The notes under the pieces: generated by a model
Told to the model about the DNA's origin: nothing
Databases searched by the model: none
What the model saw: only the letters and a program-made list of their open reading frames with translations
Translations under genes and position numbers: made by a program
Assembly: GCA_964017195.1 (NCBI GenBank)
Contig: OZ024897.1
Span: forward strand, 4,899,969-4,963,968
Reading direction: 5' to 3'
DNA: 64,000 nucleotides
Origin: Siderastrea radians
Lineage: Eukaryota; Cnidaria; Anthozoa; Scleractinia; Rhizangiidae
Part shown: positions 25,431 to 36,847 of the stretch, one piece after another
Position numbering within the stretch: the stretch's first letter is position 1
Layout of the letters: the number at the start of each line of letters is the position of its first letter

Positions 25431-26146
25431 CTAAGTAAAGAGATTAAAAAAATGCGACATTTACCAGTGGGCCAACTCTTGACACAAATATTCCTGTATA
25501 ATTTGACTAACAAATGTTTTGTAATAGTGCTACTATGCCTCCTGAATGTTCTTTTAAAACTGCCAAATTCCATCTGCACAGCAACAAAACTTTGTGGAAT
25601 TGTTTCCCTGTTACCACTTTGTCTAATTTATTGCTATTTGTGTGTGTGTGGGGGGGGGGGGAGTCTAATTTTTGGACTAAACTCTACTTTTGGGGAAAAC
25701 TTTCAAGGAAAACTTTCTCATGATTGTCTTTCCTTTTTTAATTGCAGATAGCATGTTTCTTTCACTGGAAACACAAAATTAAATCCACAAATTAAAGTTT
25801 CTGCCATATTGAATGTAGGTTTACAGGGTTTTGAACTATGTTAATTAGGGAAAGCAACACAAAAAACATTTCTGATTCTACTGTACAGCTAGCATAATAG
25901 GCTACTCCATTTTCTTTGGTGTAGTCTAGGGACTGATATGAAGGATGTGCTTATGTGTAAAGATGACTCCTGGAGGAGAGGGGGGTAGTGAATTTTGTGT
26001 GGGGGGAGGTAGGGAAAGATTGACCCCACCCCTCTCAACCTCCTAGACAAGACCCTGGTTAAGACAGAAATCGTGCCATAGGTATTGAAATGTCGTACCG
26101 AGAACCTGCAGGCTGTTTGATCAGCAGATAGTTGCCAGAAACTTAC

Positions 26147-26263
26147 CTTGCTGCTGCTGCTGCTGCTGTTGTCATTTGCAGAGCTTAAGGTGATAAGCAG
26201 CCACAGTATCAGACATAACATGGTGGTCAGTGGTATTTTTTTCTTGCAAGATTTTGCCATCAT
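26147..26263 (-). CDS. CTHRC1-like: CTHRC1-like copy A, exon 1: signal peptide
   Basis: Starts at ATG ATG GCA and encodes 39 residues: a basic n-region (MMAKSCKKK), a hydrophobic core (MLCLILWLLITLSSA), then an acidic/serine tail, ending AAG|GTAAGT. This is a typical signal peptide, so the protein is secreted. An AG acceptor lies just 5' of the ATG (minus 'catccacag|gtcaa'), so a non-coding first exon is likely upstream. With exons 2 and 3 the product is 283 residues, against 243 for human CTHRC1. In copy B the first ATG is ACG and the second ATG is used. Confidence 0.85.
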
Positions 26264-27225
26264 TTGACCTGTGGATGAAAATACACTTTATGTTAAATGG
26301 TGTTGTTCGAACTTTGCACAGGATATTCTCTGCAAAATCACTGGCTGCGTTTACAGAATGAACTTTCAATTTGATAATGACGTTAACGGCATGTTCACTT
26401 TAGACCTAGAATTTCAGTCAAATGAAGTAGAAATGAAGATACCTTACTTGTTTTAATTCACCTCAGTCTAACCTTATGTGTAGTTTAAATCTTGTGTGGT
26501 GGTAGAATTAGGTCCAGAAACGATTCATTTTTCAAGGAGAGAAATTGGTTGCAACAAACCTTCTGCACAGACATTCATTCGCTCATTATAACATAATTTG
26601 CAACCGGTTACAAATTAATTTTATGAACACTGCCCTCGTCTTTAAACCATTATACCTCTTTTTATTGCTATTTTCTTTAAACATTGTTTGCAAAATTAAA
26701 CCTCTATCAATTACTGCTAAAGAATTATCACGCATAACTTTTAAAAAAGTTATCACAGGAGATTATCGTTACTATTTTAAGCGAATTTACTGAACTTATG
26801 AAAAATCGCTAACTTAAGTACTTTCTAAACTTTAAATTTGTTTAGAAAGTGAAAGAGAATTGTTTAAAATCTTCTGAAACCAAAGAAATTGTCAACCTAA
26901 ATCCTGATAGTGAAACTGATTGCTGAATTAAAGTTGTGTTAAGTATAGTAACCTTAAGGTTTACAAAGTATCAACCTTGTTAGTGTGGCTATCATCCGAA
27001 GAAAATTGATGCATCACTCACTATTACAGAACGTTTTATGTCCTCTGAGCAGCCTAGTTTGACGTGAAAACATGTTTTACGCACGTTCTAAAGCTGATAA
27101 CGTGTGTGATGTGTAAATGTGGCAAGCACTCCTATTGGCTAGATCATTTTAGAATTGACCAGTAGTTTTGACAAGTTACAAGTTAAAACGAGTTTGACTT
27201 GAGGTCAACACGAAAATACCATAAC
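26264..27225. other. Upstream region of CTHRC1-like copy A
   Basis: Probable 5' UTR intron and promoter side. The block at about 26,980-27,040 ('gtgtggctatcatccgaaga') is strongly conserved with 56,272-56,300 upstream of copy B and is a candidate non-coding first exon or promoter element. No other gene seen. Confidence 0.35.
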
Positions 27226-27228
27226 TAA

Positions 27229-27494
27229 AGGCCCAGTAATACGGGCAACATTTTCGTGCAACTTGTCGGGCAACAATGTTGCGTTGCAAGTTGAGATTGT
27301 TTGTTGCGCGTATTACCACCATCTCGCGCAACAAATTTTCATGTTGCAGAAAGTAAAAGCGACATCTACTTTCTGCAACATGAAAATTTGTTGCGCGAGA
27401 AGGTGGTAATACGCGCAACAAACAATCCCAACTTGCAACGGCAACATTGTTGCACGACAAGTTGTACGAAAATGTTGCCCGTATTACTGGGCCT
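27229..27494. mobile_element. PIF/Harbinger-type MITE, near-perfect palindrome
   Basis: A 266-bp inverted repeat starting AGGCCCAGTAATACGGGCAA and ending in its complement, flanked by TAA on both sides (27,226-27,228 and 27,495-27,497). The 3-bp TAA target and the arm structure fit PIF/Harbinger MITEs. Unit 2 has the empty site at 56,525-56,545 ('actaaactcccaaaataag'), which proves insertion after the duplication. Confidence 0.85.
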
Positions 27495-27934
27495 TAAATC
27501 CCAAAATAAGACAGGTGTTGTGATTGGTTGCAGCATCTCTGAATTGGCCGGTGAGGAGACAACTATTGTTTTGGCTTTTTTCTTTTTTTTTTTTATTGTT
27601 TTGATTGGTGTTGCACGTTTAAACGTGATTTGGAGATGATATTGTGCTCAATAGGCAAGAGCAAAATTAGTTGCTGGAAAATTTGCAACATAGGCTGTGA
27701 CATTACGCTTTACTTTACTTAGTGGACCTTTCTTTCACGTTTTCTTTGCATTGCTTTGCATTGTTTTGCGTTGTTTGCATTGGTTTCGCACTTTTAAATA
27801 TGATTTTAAGATGATATTGTGCATAATAGCAATATATTTGATGGCCAATTTGCGAACCAAGCTGTGACATTAAGTTTTCCTTTACATGTGAACCTTTCTT
27901 TCTTTCATTTTTTCTTTCTGACTTAAACAGTTAA

Positions 27935-28336
27935 GACGGATTTCGCTCAACGTTCGAGCAATAAGTGCAAAAAAATATTTACTAAAAAACTGCTCATAGC
28001 AGGGTAACATTTTCAATGCTATTTGAAACATCTCACTCTAGTTCACTTGTCCAAGTGACCCCGCGATGAAATTCTCAAGCATTCTCGAGAAAATTAATGT
28101 CAAATCTCGTAAAAGTATGCTAGAAACGGGCGCCATTTTGTTTTGAACTGACATGAAGCGTCTTTTTAATTGAAATATGAATAAATTCCAATCCCATTTT
28201 TTCTCGCGGGGTCAGCCTGGGAGCAAACGTATGGCTAAGTTCTTCTTATCTGTTCTCAAAACGTGACTGTGCTACAAGTATTTTTTTGGTATCTTAATTT
28301 TTGCACTTACTGCTCGAACGTTCAGCGGAAATCGTC
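27935..28336. mobile_element. 402-bp MITE with TTAA target (Kolobok/piggyBac type)
   Basis: Left end GACGGATTTCGCTCAACGTT and right end (complement) GACGATTTCCGCTGAACGTT, with long inverted similarity 'cgttcgagca.taagtgcaaa'. Flanked by TTAA at 27,931-27,934 and 28,337-28,340. The unit 2 equivalent (57,832-57,862) lacks it. No ORF. Confidence 0.75.
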
Positions 28337-28340
28337 TTAA

Positions 28341-29880
28341 AAACAAAGCAATGCCTACAAGGGGAAGCATGAAGTAGAACTTTTCACTGAAACTCAGCCA
28401 CATGGACAGGAATTTCGAATAATCCTTAATTTCAAGATTATAAAAAAGTCAAAATTTTTGTAAGGCAAAATGGTTGAAAGTATAGGGCTTACACGTGCGG
28501 AATTTTGGATTTTTCAGTAGCAAACGAAAAAAACTTTTGCAAAACTAAGATGGATTAGCTTAACTGATCAGACAACGCTTTGTAGAAGGGCGTAGACTTA
28601 ACAGAACGATACATTTTTTCAACAAAACCTTTATCAACATTTGGGTGAAAGTCACACGCAACTGAAGGACTATCAAATAGTACACTTTAGTAAACGTGTT
28701 GTTTTGAGTAAATGTGAACGTATGACTTGTAACGAGTTTTCTTTACAGTACTAAGAGAGCACAAAAGGTTATTTGCACAAAACGGACTAACTCATGTAAT
28801 ATCTTGTTTTATTTCAAAAATACATCTATAAACTGAATTTCGAAATGTATGGATGTTAAATAAAGAAAGATGGTAACATTTTTACGATACTCTAAAAATG
28901 AGGCAGTTTTTTCACTAACCTTTGTAGTATCTTATTTTCTGAGATGTCTGAATGTGAGCAAATATCTAAATGATAAAAGAAAAATAAGACACAAAAGTGA
29001 GGTTAAATTGAACAACAAAGCAAGAAAAGAATTCGCAGACAAGAAAGAAACTGCAAGCTTACACTGTCGTTCTCTTCAATCCTTTCTTCTCGCAGTTTGG
29101 AAGAAATATTTTTCCTAGTTAACCAAACATTTTTGTGCTTTGTTTAATTTGCTTCTCGTCAGAACAAGTTTGTGAAACAGCATACGTATTAATTATTATT
29201 TTCATGATACCAACAAGCAGTACTATTCGTTAGCGCTGTTTGTTTAATCCTTGGCTCGTCCAATCGGATAGCGTCTTCCATTCCTGTGTTGCTGTCTTGT
29301 GCATTCTGAATTGGTGTGAGATACATGCTGTCTCTTTATTTGTAAAATAGTTTCCATTACCAGAAATCACGGACATTTTGAGCCCGCGTGAAATAGCAAG
29401 CGGCATATCGTTTGACATAAGAATTTCTCGATCGTCACGAAAGCGTTGTCTGTAAATAGTAAACACCGTTCCGAGCCGTCTGAAGAGCTTAATAAAATAA
29501 CCATGCAAAAATACGAAGGGAAAACGATTAAGATAGTTTTAACCAATGTAAAATTTTTATTTTAGGACACAGAAGACGCTCAAAGTCCATGATATTCTTC
29601 TGTACCGCCTGTAACGCAATAATTCCTCTGTTGCCGACAACAAATAATTCCGTCTATTCTACAGGATTGCAATGTTTTTAAAACGAAGAACCGATCTTAA
29701 CTTCATCGAATAAACAGTCTATGTATCCTTGTCCGTTGTTGTGACGTTGTTTGTGATCGATCTCCAGCTTTTCACGCTCACTAAGGAAAGATGACTTTTT
29801 TTCTCGAAGGAAAACTGTAGAATTATTTCTCTTGCCGCAAAGAGAGAACCGAATATTATTAAGGAGTCCACGTTACAGCT
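28341..29880. other. Non-coding duplicate segment of unit 1
   Basis: Matches 57,862-58,975 of unit 2 with indels, up to about 29,290. ORFs are not conserved between the copies. No gene recognised. Confidence 0.4.
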
Positions 29881-29913
29881 ATCCAGCGTTATCCCCCTTA
29901 AAAAGGCAGCCAA

Positions 29914-30062
29914 AAATGGCGGTCGAAGTCAACAAAAATCTACAAGAAAGCCTTGCTTTCGGCGATGGATTGCAAGCGAAACGGTGCTTTCCGGTCATTT
30001 TGAACAACGACAGTAATCTTGAAATTGTGCTTTTTTCAAGTAAAGTTGGCGGCGCGGTTTAA
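29914..30062 (+). other. Short ORF in a CpG-rich patch, possible first exon
   Basis: ATG in a good context (caaaaATGGCGG) opens 49 codons, MAVEVNKNLQESLAFGDG and on. The surrounding 29,880-30,480 is richer in CpG than the rest and has several 'gcggccattt'-like motifs, as seen near promoters. It is absent from unit 2 (deleted). No family recognised; it may be chance. Confidence 0.2.
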
Positions 30063-30890
30063 AGCAACTAGAAGCGGATTTTTATGGCATTTTAAAGTGT
30101 AAGCATCTAGCAATGTTTTGTGAGCGCGGCACCGCGGAACCGATGTAAACAGCCCTTGCAGGAAAGAAGAGAAGGTAAGCTAGTCGCCCCTTTTGTGAAA
30201 AAATAATAGAGTTAAAGGAGCTGTGTTATGTCTGTTACAAAAGCAGAGTTGGCGGATCGTGCTTCGGCGCAACGTACATAAAAATTACGGTTATAAATGC
30301 TACAGTAGATTTTCTTTTCATCCAGACCGCGGCAAGTAGTCGGGAAGCTGTTTTAAGTATGGACATTCCATTTTTCCTTTTTTGCCCATACATTTTACTA
30401 TTAAATCGGCGGCCATTTTTAAAGCGCCGAACGACCCTCTGTCCGCCATTTTGTCGTCAATTTCTGGTAATGTTCGAATTCCCGGCAAAAAGTAACAAAG
30501 CTGCGAACATAAAATACCTATAGAATGAGATTACAGCTTTCAAATATATCGGTGTTTGCTTTTTTCTGTATTGATGTATCTCGACACTACAAGCGTGTTA
30601 TAAGCGTACACCTTTCCTTAAATTTTTCACCTCTAAGAAATCATACTTCCAGGCTAACTACGTGTCTCTTAAAATATTCTGTTATCTACCTTATTACAGC
30701 AAAGTTTAGTTGCTTTTTTGCCAGCGATATTTAGTTTCTCGAAAATTTGCCCCTTTAAAAGAGCGAAAAGATCTTTGAACAGTTGCGGCGAGCTTCTTGC
30801 GATGTAAACAAGAATTTGGTTCTCAGCTCGCGCGTTGATTCTAAAACACAATATCTTCCAGCTATCTAAGTCTTATTTTGGCTCACTCGT
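30063..30890. other. End of unit 1, no gene seen
   Basis: CpG-rich up to about 30,480, then AT-rich. From about 30,540 it matches 59,020-59,108 and 59,655-59,745 of unit 2, where a LINE fragment has been inserted in between. Confidence 0.35.
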
Positions 30891-31934
30891 TATACTTTAA
30901 TTGAATTGCTTTGATGCGTCACACTACAAAGAGATGGTCGTATGTTTTTCTCTTGGTTTTATTTCCTGTTCAAGTCGATCGAAGTCAACAACAGTGAACA
31001 ATGCAAAATTCGGTGGCTAGGTCTGGGTGTCTATCAAATAAGAGAAAGGCAAAAACTACAGCTGAGTAAGGTGTGTGTCCTTGTTACAAGCGTAAATCGC
31101 GAGAATGCATGTACTAGTTTTGACTGTTGAAGCAAAAATTGTCTTTAATTCGTGATCACTTTACATGTTGTATAAGCGTAACATGATTTTATTTCCACCT
31201 GACTGTAATTATTTCTTGGGTTTGTCAAATTTGCTGCCATTAAATTTCCAATAATTTTTCGAGCTCTTTCGAACATTTTTGTCACATGTATATACATTTC
31301 AGCCGCTTTTGTTGCAGTAGGCTGCTAATGACAGAAAGCAAAAGCGATCCTAGAAGTGAACACTTTTTTTCTTGATAGAGATTGAGGAGTCTAGAATGTC
31401 GGATTTTACAGTATTCAGTGAAGTCAGCTTTTGAAACAAAATGTGAACATTAGGCGAACACGTTTGTAACTTTTTGTTTAATGGAAAATCAAATACCCGA
31501 CTCGATACTTTCTTTCAACGTCCGTTTTGTCAAGATCGAATGAAGTCCTCATCAAATAAAAGCTCCAAAAGAAGCGAAAACTTCGTAGCTTAGCATTAGT
31601 CTGCTGACAATATTTTTTGGCGAGAAAACCAATGAATACTTACCAGTTGGCATATAACTAAACATACGTAACCAAAATCGCTTACCTGTAAAGTAATTCA
31701 GCACTGAGGGTGTCTGGCGAAAACAAAAACCTGAAACGGTAAATGAAAAGAGATTCGGTTAGATTTGAAATGAAAGCAGGTAAATAACCAGGAAGCCGAT
31801 GATAATCGACAAATCAGCTGTAAACTTAGATTGTTAGCGTCTTCATGCAGTCTTTCTTTGCCAATGTTGAGAAATGTTTTTCTTTTTCCCTTTTTTGAGC
31901 TAGGTTCTCGTCAGAACAAGTTCGTGAAAAACTC
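30891..31934. other. Non-coding leader module of unit 2, first part
   Basis: Aligned with 1-1,000 of unit 1. ORF frames are not conserved between the copies. The block at 30,963-31,062 also occurs inverted at 44,064-44,162. Confidence 0.45.
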
Positions 31935-33430
31935 CAGGGGAGTAGCTACCTGTACGCACGTACGCACGTGCGTACCTGAAAAGGTCCAAAATAAAAAAAT
32001 AAAATGAATTAAAAAAGCAAATGAGTAAACGATAATTAAGTTAAAAAGCAGATTTTGCCTCCGCTTGTTTCATTGAAACGTTGTTTATAAAAGAATGGAT
32101 GGCGTTTTTCCACAACCGAATGTCGGTTTCCAAGGAGAAGCCACGTGATTCATTGGTGGATGGAGTGGTCCAAAAAAGGTGGGAAAATAGCGAGCAGAAA
32201 GCAAGCGGGATGGCAAAGAGTGAACACGTTGTGGTCACCTCGTTTTATAGCCTTGGATCGGCCTGTCTTCGCGTGAGACTCTTGATTTGCTAGGCTTACC
32301 ATGGCCAAAAAATCAGTTACAGATTATTACTTTGCCATCGGCACAGACAGAATGACAGAGCAGCATGAAGAAACCGAAGAGCCATGTGAGTTCAAATTTT
32401 GTGTTATGATTACACTTTGCCATGTGTTTCTGATAATTAGAATTTCAAGACGGTTTATGAACCACTTTAAATGACTGTGAGTTAAATTAAGACAACATTT
32501 CTTTTTGAGTGGATGAGTGCGGCAACAGTTAGCGAGATAACTATGCTTATTTTCATGGAACATGGCATGCATATGCATGTCCCTTGAGGAATTCGAACGA
32601 GAAGTGACTTGGTGGCGTCAAAGGTGGCTGTTGGTTGAAGATGGCATCCTCCAGATCTTGGTGGAAACGCTGGACTTTGCCAACTAAGAACTTTATCCTG
32701 GAATTTATGTAGCCGTCAAGACGCTTCTCACGTATCCTGTGTCAACGTGTGTTGCAGAGCGAAGCTTCAGTAGCATGAAGAGGCTCAAGACGCCACTTCG
32801 GAGCAGTATGTCGGATGCGAGGTTGACCTCGCTATCCGTGATACACATAAACATAGGGAAATAGACTTAAATGAGGTCATTTCTGAGTTTGCTTGGAAGA
32901 AAGACAGAAGATTAGCCCTGAGCTTGTAACGGAAAACCATTAGATCTTCTTATGAAAGCTATCCGCTGTTATATTAATTATGAAAGCTATCCACTGTTTT
33001 TTTGGTTGTTTTTTGTAGATTTGTAAGAAGTGTGAACCTAAATGAAACTTAACTAGGGCACAATAACGTCTATGTAGGTGCTTTTACAAGGCAAACAATG
33101 CCGGTCAAAAACAACGTGACACACACCCGGAAAAAATCTTTCATTTGTGAATAGAACTCTGAGATGCCGCCAACATGTTCACTTTATTAATGACTAGTAA
33201 GCGATCGGAGCGCTTCAATGATCCAAAAAAGCAACTTACAAAAAAAATTTACGACTTAGTTGTCATTTCATATCAAGTAAGAATGTTTACGCTTAAAACA
33301 TATCTTCATCATAGTGGTAATAAAGAAAATTTAAACAAGGCTGGTGAAAAAAATTAGGACTTGAGTGTGTGGAGAGGGGGAGATTTGGAAAATTGTGCGT
33401 ACCTCTGGAAAAATCCTGACTACGCCCCTG
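31935..33430 (+). mobile_element. hAT-family transposon remnant
   Basis: The left terminus CAGGGGAGTAGCTACCTG is inverted relative to the right terminus, whose complement is CAGGGGCGTAGTCAGGAT. CAGGGGCGTAG-type ends are typical of hAT elements. The flanking repeat is imperfect ('aactc' on each side), so the 8-bp TSD has decayed. Units 1 and 3 lack the insertion. It contains a broken transposase C-terminus. Confidence 0.75.
32623..32930 (+). pseudogene. hAT transposase C-terminal dimerisation domain (broken)
   Basis: The frame gives YPGIYVAVKTLLTYPVSTCV followed by AERSFSSMKRLKTPLRSSMS, the conserved core of the hAT C-terminal dimerisation domain (AERSFS...LK). It continues as HREIDLNEVISEFAWKKDRR in another frame. 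Defects seen: an in-frame TAA just upstream at about 32,684 and a frameshift near 32,850. The N-terminal catalytic part is missing. Confidence 0.8.
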
Positions 33431-35900
33431 AACTCTTACTAAATTGTGAGTTCAATTCTAACACACTCTAACGGTTTGATTAATCCCTGATTCGACCAGT
33501 GAAGTAACGTTTTCCATATCGGTGTTCCTACCGTGTTTCCGGATACAGAATAACTAGTGTCTCACGCTATTTTAAAACGTCTCTGTATTTGAAAAACAGT
33601 TTGCAATAATTATTGCGATTCAACAGATCACTCAAGGCAATCGAGTGCACGAGTTGAAAGAAGTTGAAGAGAGTTTAGGCTATTTAATTTAAGAGCGTGT
33701 GAGAGTGTGAGGATTCAAGGGGCCTTTTACTGTGATGAAAATTTGACCAAATTTAAGCCCTTCGATAGACTTGCAGCCACAACTCCACCTTCGTTTTCAA
33801 GGTACAAGCGTTTAAGTCGAGCAAGTATTTTAGGAAAAAATAGTATTGGAAGGGATATTTTTTGGAAAGTCTAACTCTTCATGGGCGCTTACTGAAAAGA
33901 CTCGGACCAAAGAAGAGCGAGTAGCTAAATAGTTTTACTAAAAGTGTTCTATTGGGACGATTTGAACAATCCAGTCGTATATGTATTTTTTTTTTTTGCA
34001 GAAAAACTCTGCTCTTGACATGAAGTAAAATTGAGCATAAATCAGTTAAATTGTAAATTAAACTACAGCCGTCATTGATGTTACAGAAGTGGTCTACAAT
34101 GGGGCCCATAATTTTTCCTTTTCAAAGAAGCATCATAGTGTATGGGGTTCAAGGAAACTCGTGATTTTTTTGCTTTTTACATTCAGCCATTTTAAATGTG
34201 TAAAAGAATTATAAAATCGTGTCGATTAACGATAAATTAAGCTAAAAAATAGCCATAGTCCACGAATACACATCAACTAATACACGTAAAAGGACCTCGT
34301 AATTCGCAAATGATCTAGTCTGAATTTTGATTCGACTGATTGATATTTAGAACTGCTATCATTTTCCTTACACTGTCGACACCTTTAACGACAAAAAAAT
34401 CTGTTGAAAGCGTGCCACACCGAGTTTTAGTAAAGCATATTTATCCTTTACCTTTCAGGTAATTTAGCGTCTGCATGCTTGTCTGTGAGGAAACGAAATC
34501 TAAACGAAGAAAGAGAACGGGTTGTTAGATGTAACATACTAACAAGAAACAAGTTCAAAAATTAAACAAGGGAAACCAATGCAACGGGTCGTTTCGAAGG
34601 ATTGCCAGTTTGGAAAAGTTTGAACTTTCGTTAAGTGGCAATTTTAACGCTTATTGCATAACGAAGAAACAATAAATAGAGGTTTATCAAGAAAACGCCA
34701 AAGCAAACACCAGCGATTCTGACTTCAGGTCAGTCAACCACCTGAAGCCTCACGGGGATTGCCGAAGCTCACCCAGTGTCGTTTTGGTTGCGACAAAAAA
34801 GGTCAGCAACAATTTTCTGTAATGATTACAATCCCGTAGATTTTCTGCCAATATTCAGGTAGTCATCTGAGGCAGCGAATAGGACATATCGCGTTAGTTC
34901 ACATGAATATTCATAAAAGGCCCCCAAATATCGTTCTAAATCTTTTGTTGAAATTTGAGTTTTGTTTATCCCTTATAAAAACAAATTGCTCACTTACACC
35001 ACCATTTTATCCGTGCAATCGTCACTTGATGTTGAACAGACATAAGTAAAGCTTTTTCTGGTTTGTTTTCTTTGCGGAAAAAAGACTCTCGTGAGATCAA
35101 GTTTGCGAAAAAACAAATATTAAAATTCTTATTGATCACCTTCGTTCTAACAAGCGATGTTATTGGCTAGAACGGTTTCAATAGTCACTCAATCCTCCAA
35201 TAGAATGATCTCTTCTATTTCTAATTTCGGATAATTGTCACGTTTTGTCAGATCAAGTCTGTGAAAAATTATCGCTGCTCAATTCCATTCTAACATTCTG
35301 ATATTGGCTTGAACAGGTCGACCTGTCACCGACTTGTCCAATGGAATGATCCCTTTCATTTCTGATTACATACGGTTGTCACGATTTGTTTTTCTTCCGC
35401 AATAAATATATGCAATTCCGAGAAATCCAAAGCGACAAAAAGAAGACCAAATTATTTCCCAAAACTTTAGTAAAAACATTTGGGTTCGAGGCACGCTGTG
35501 AATTAGGTTTGATATCTCGTTGAAAGACGATTTTAATTATCTCTCAAAATTCTTAACCAGACAATACTAACATGCAGCTAGAATTGTTAGTCCTATAAAA
35601 TGCGGAAGAACATGACCGAAGATCGAAATATTAACATTTTAACACGAAGTAAATGCCATGATCTCTGTAGTGTTTGTACTTTTCTGAAAAGCGAAAGCTT
35701 TACTCTTTCAGTTTTTTCCTTGCATGTGAATCTCGACTCTCGCGATAGCTAGACGTGGAATTTCGCGGTTAGTCTTCAGAGACGTCAAAGACGAACACGA
35801 TTTCACTGTTGACACACTATACAATGCTAGTCATTTGCTTGCTTTTACTGTTCTGCCACGTACTGAACTGGTCTGAAATTTGAGTACAGTCGCTAAATGC
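33431..35900. other. Leader module of unit 2, second part
   Basis: Colinear with 1,015-3,400 of unit 1 and 59,750-62,500 of unit 3, more diverged than those two are from each other. It is non-coding apart from the candidate exon at 33,714-33,865. Confidence 0.4.
33714..33865 (+). other. Candidate conserved exon fragment (unit 2 copy)
   Basis: Open frame with YCDENLTKFKPFDRLAAT followed by a SRYKRLSRAS block, matching the ORF at 59,981-60,190 in unit 3. Several differences are synonymous (TTC/TTT, AAA/AAG), which hints at past coding constraint. Compared with unit 3 it lacks about 60 bp after the RAS block. No known family recognised. Confidence 0.3.
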
Positions 35901-36147
35901 ATGATGAAAGAAAAACGCGAGGGTCATAACACAGACGTTAAATGATGCGATTTTAACAGCTTTGTTTTTTCCGGCCTTTGAGAGTGCAGTTTCAAATCAC
36001 CTGGAGAGACGAGGAAGTAAAGGAATAACAGGGAAATCGAACTCACCTGTCGATTTATTTTTTTGTTCTTTGCCAGAAGAAAGTCCCGTTCTCTGCCGCA
36101 ATTTGACTGAACCCGCGGGATAATCAAGGACGTTGTTAAGACAAACA

Positions 36148-36240
36148 ACCTCGTTCCCAGGGTCCCGTCTGTTCCCTTTTGGTTCTCCCCAGGCTTTCTC
36201 TCCTCTCAAAAGAAAACTAGGGGACCCTGGGAAAGAGGAA
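36148..36240. mobile_element. Short hairpin MITE, unit 2 orthologue
   Basis: Ends 'gttcccagggtcccgtct' and 'aggggaccctgggaaaga'. Same insertion as at 5,200-5,284. Confidence 0.55.
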
Positions 36241-36534
36241 GGTCTCAGAGTCCATCGAAACATATGCTGGTTCTACGCGGCCTACGTAACTTCCGGGATA
36301 ACTTCACGTCATGTCTAGCCTCAGGTTGATTTAAACTTGAGAAGGACATAGCCACTTCTTTATTATAAACCCAACAAGAACTAGATCATTTGCTTCTCTT
36401 CAATGACTGATGGTTAACACATTACAGCGGCAAATCTATCCCTTCAAAGCTTCATTTTCAAATTTTTTAAGGATTTTGTGGTATTTCTGTCACTTGCTAA
36501 TGGAAGGGACGTTAATTTTCTTTCTTTTTTGCGG

Positions 36535-36792
36535 TATGCAGCTACCAGTTGATTTTCAGATAGCAGATGAGTTTGGAGGACTTAATGGGGAAGCCATTTT
36601 CATTGGTATTGCCATATTTATTGTCCTATTAAGTGAAAAAAAATAACACACAGCTATCAAACGATCCACTCCTCTAGCGGGCTTATTCCACGACCACCTG
36701 AAAGACTGTCTAATTGTCTGTCTGAACAACTGACTGACTGACTGAACAACTAACTGACCATCTGAAAGACTGACTGACTAACTGACTGACTA

Positions 36793-36847
<55 letters not shown>

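Larger units (their letters stand above)
1..30890 (+). repeat. Tandem segmental duplication, unit 1
   Basis: First of three head-to-tail units. Position 1 lines up with about 30,893 in unit 2. Colinear matches by eye are 80-1,000 with 30,960-31,930, 1,700-3,400 with 34,040-35,890, 5,040-5,290 with 36,010-36,250, the RAD51C exons with 36,535-47,980, 11,890-12,260 with 49,495-49,868, and 24,990-30,730 with 53,690-59,740. Order and strand are kept throughout, which indicates tandem duplication rather than dispersed repeats. Unit 1 has private insertions, including two large transposons at 12,772-24,691. It also lacks about 360 bp present in unit 3 (59,805-60,165). Confidence 0.8.

Noticed and set aside
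27176..27639. Similar ORFs on both strands containing LPPSRATNFHVAES
   Set aside because: They are the two arms of the palindromic MITE read in each direction.
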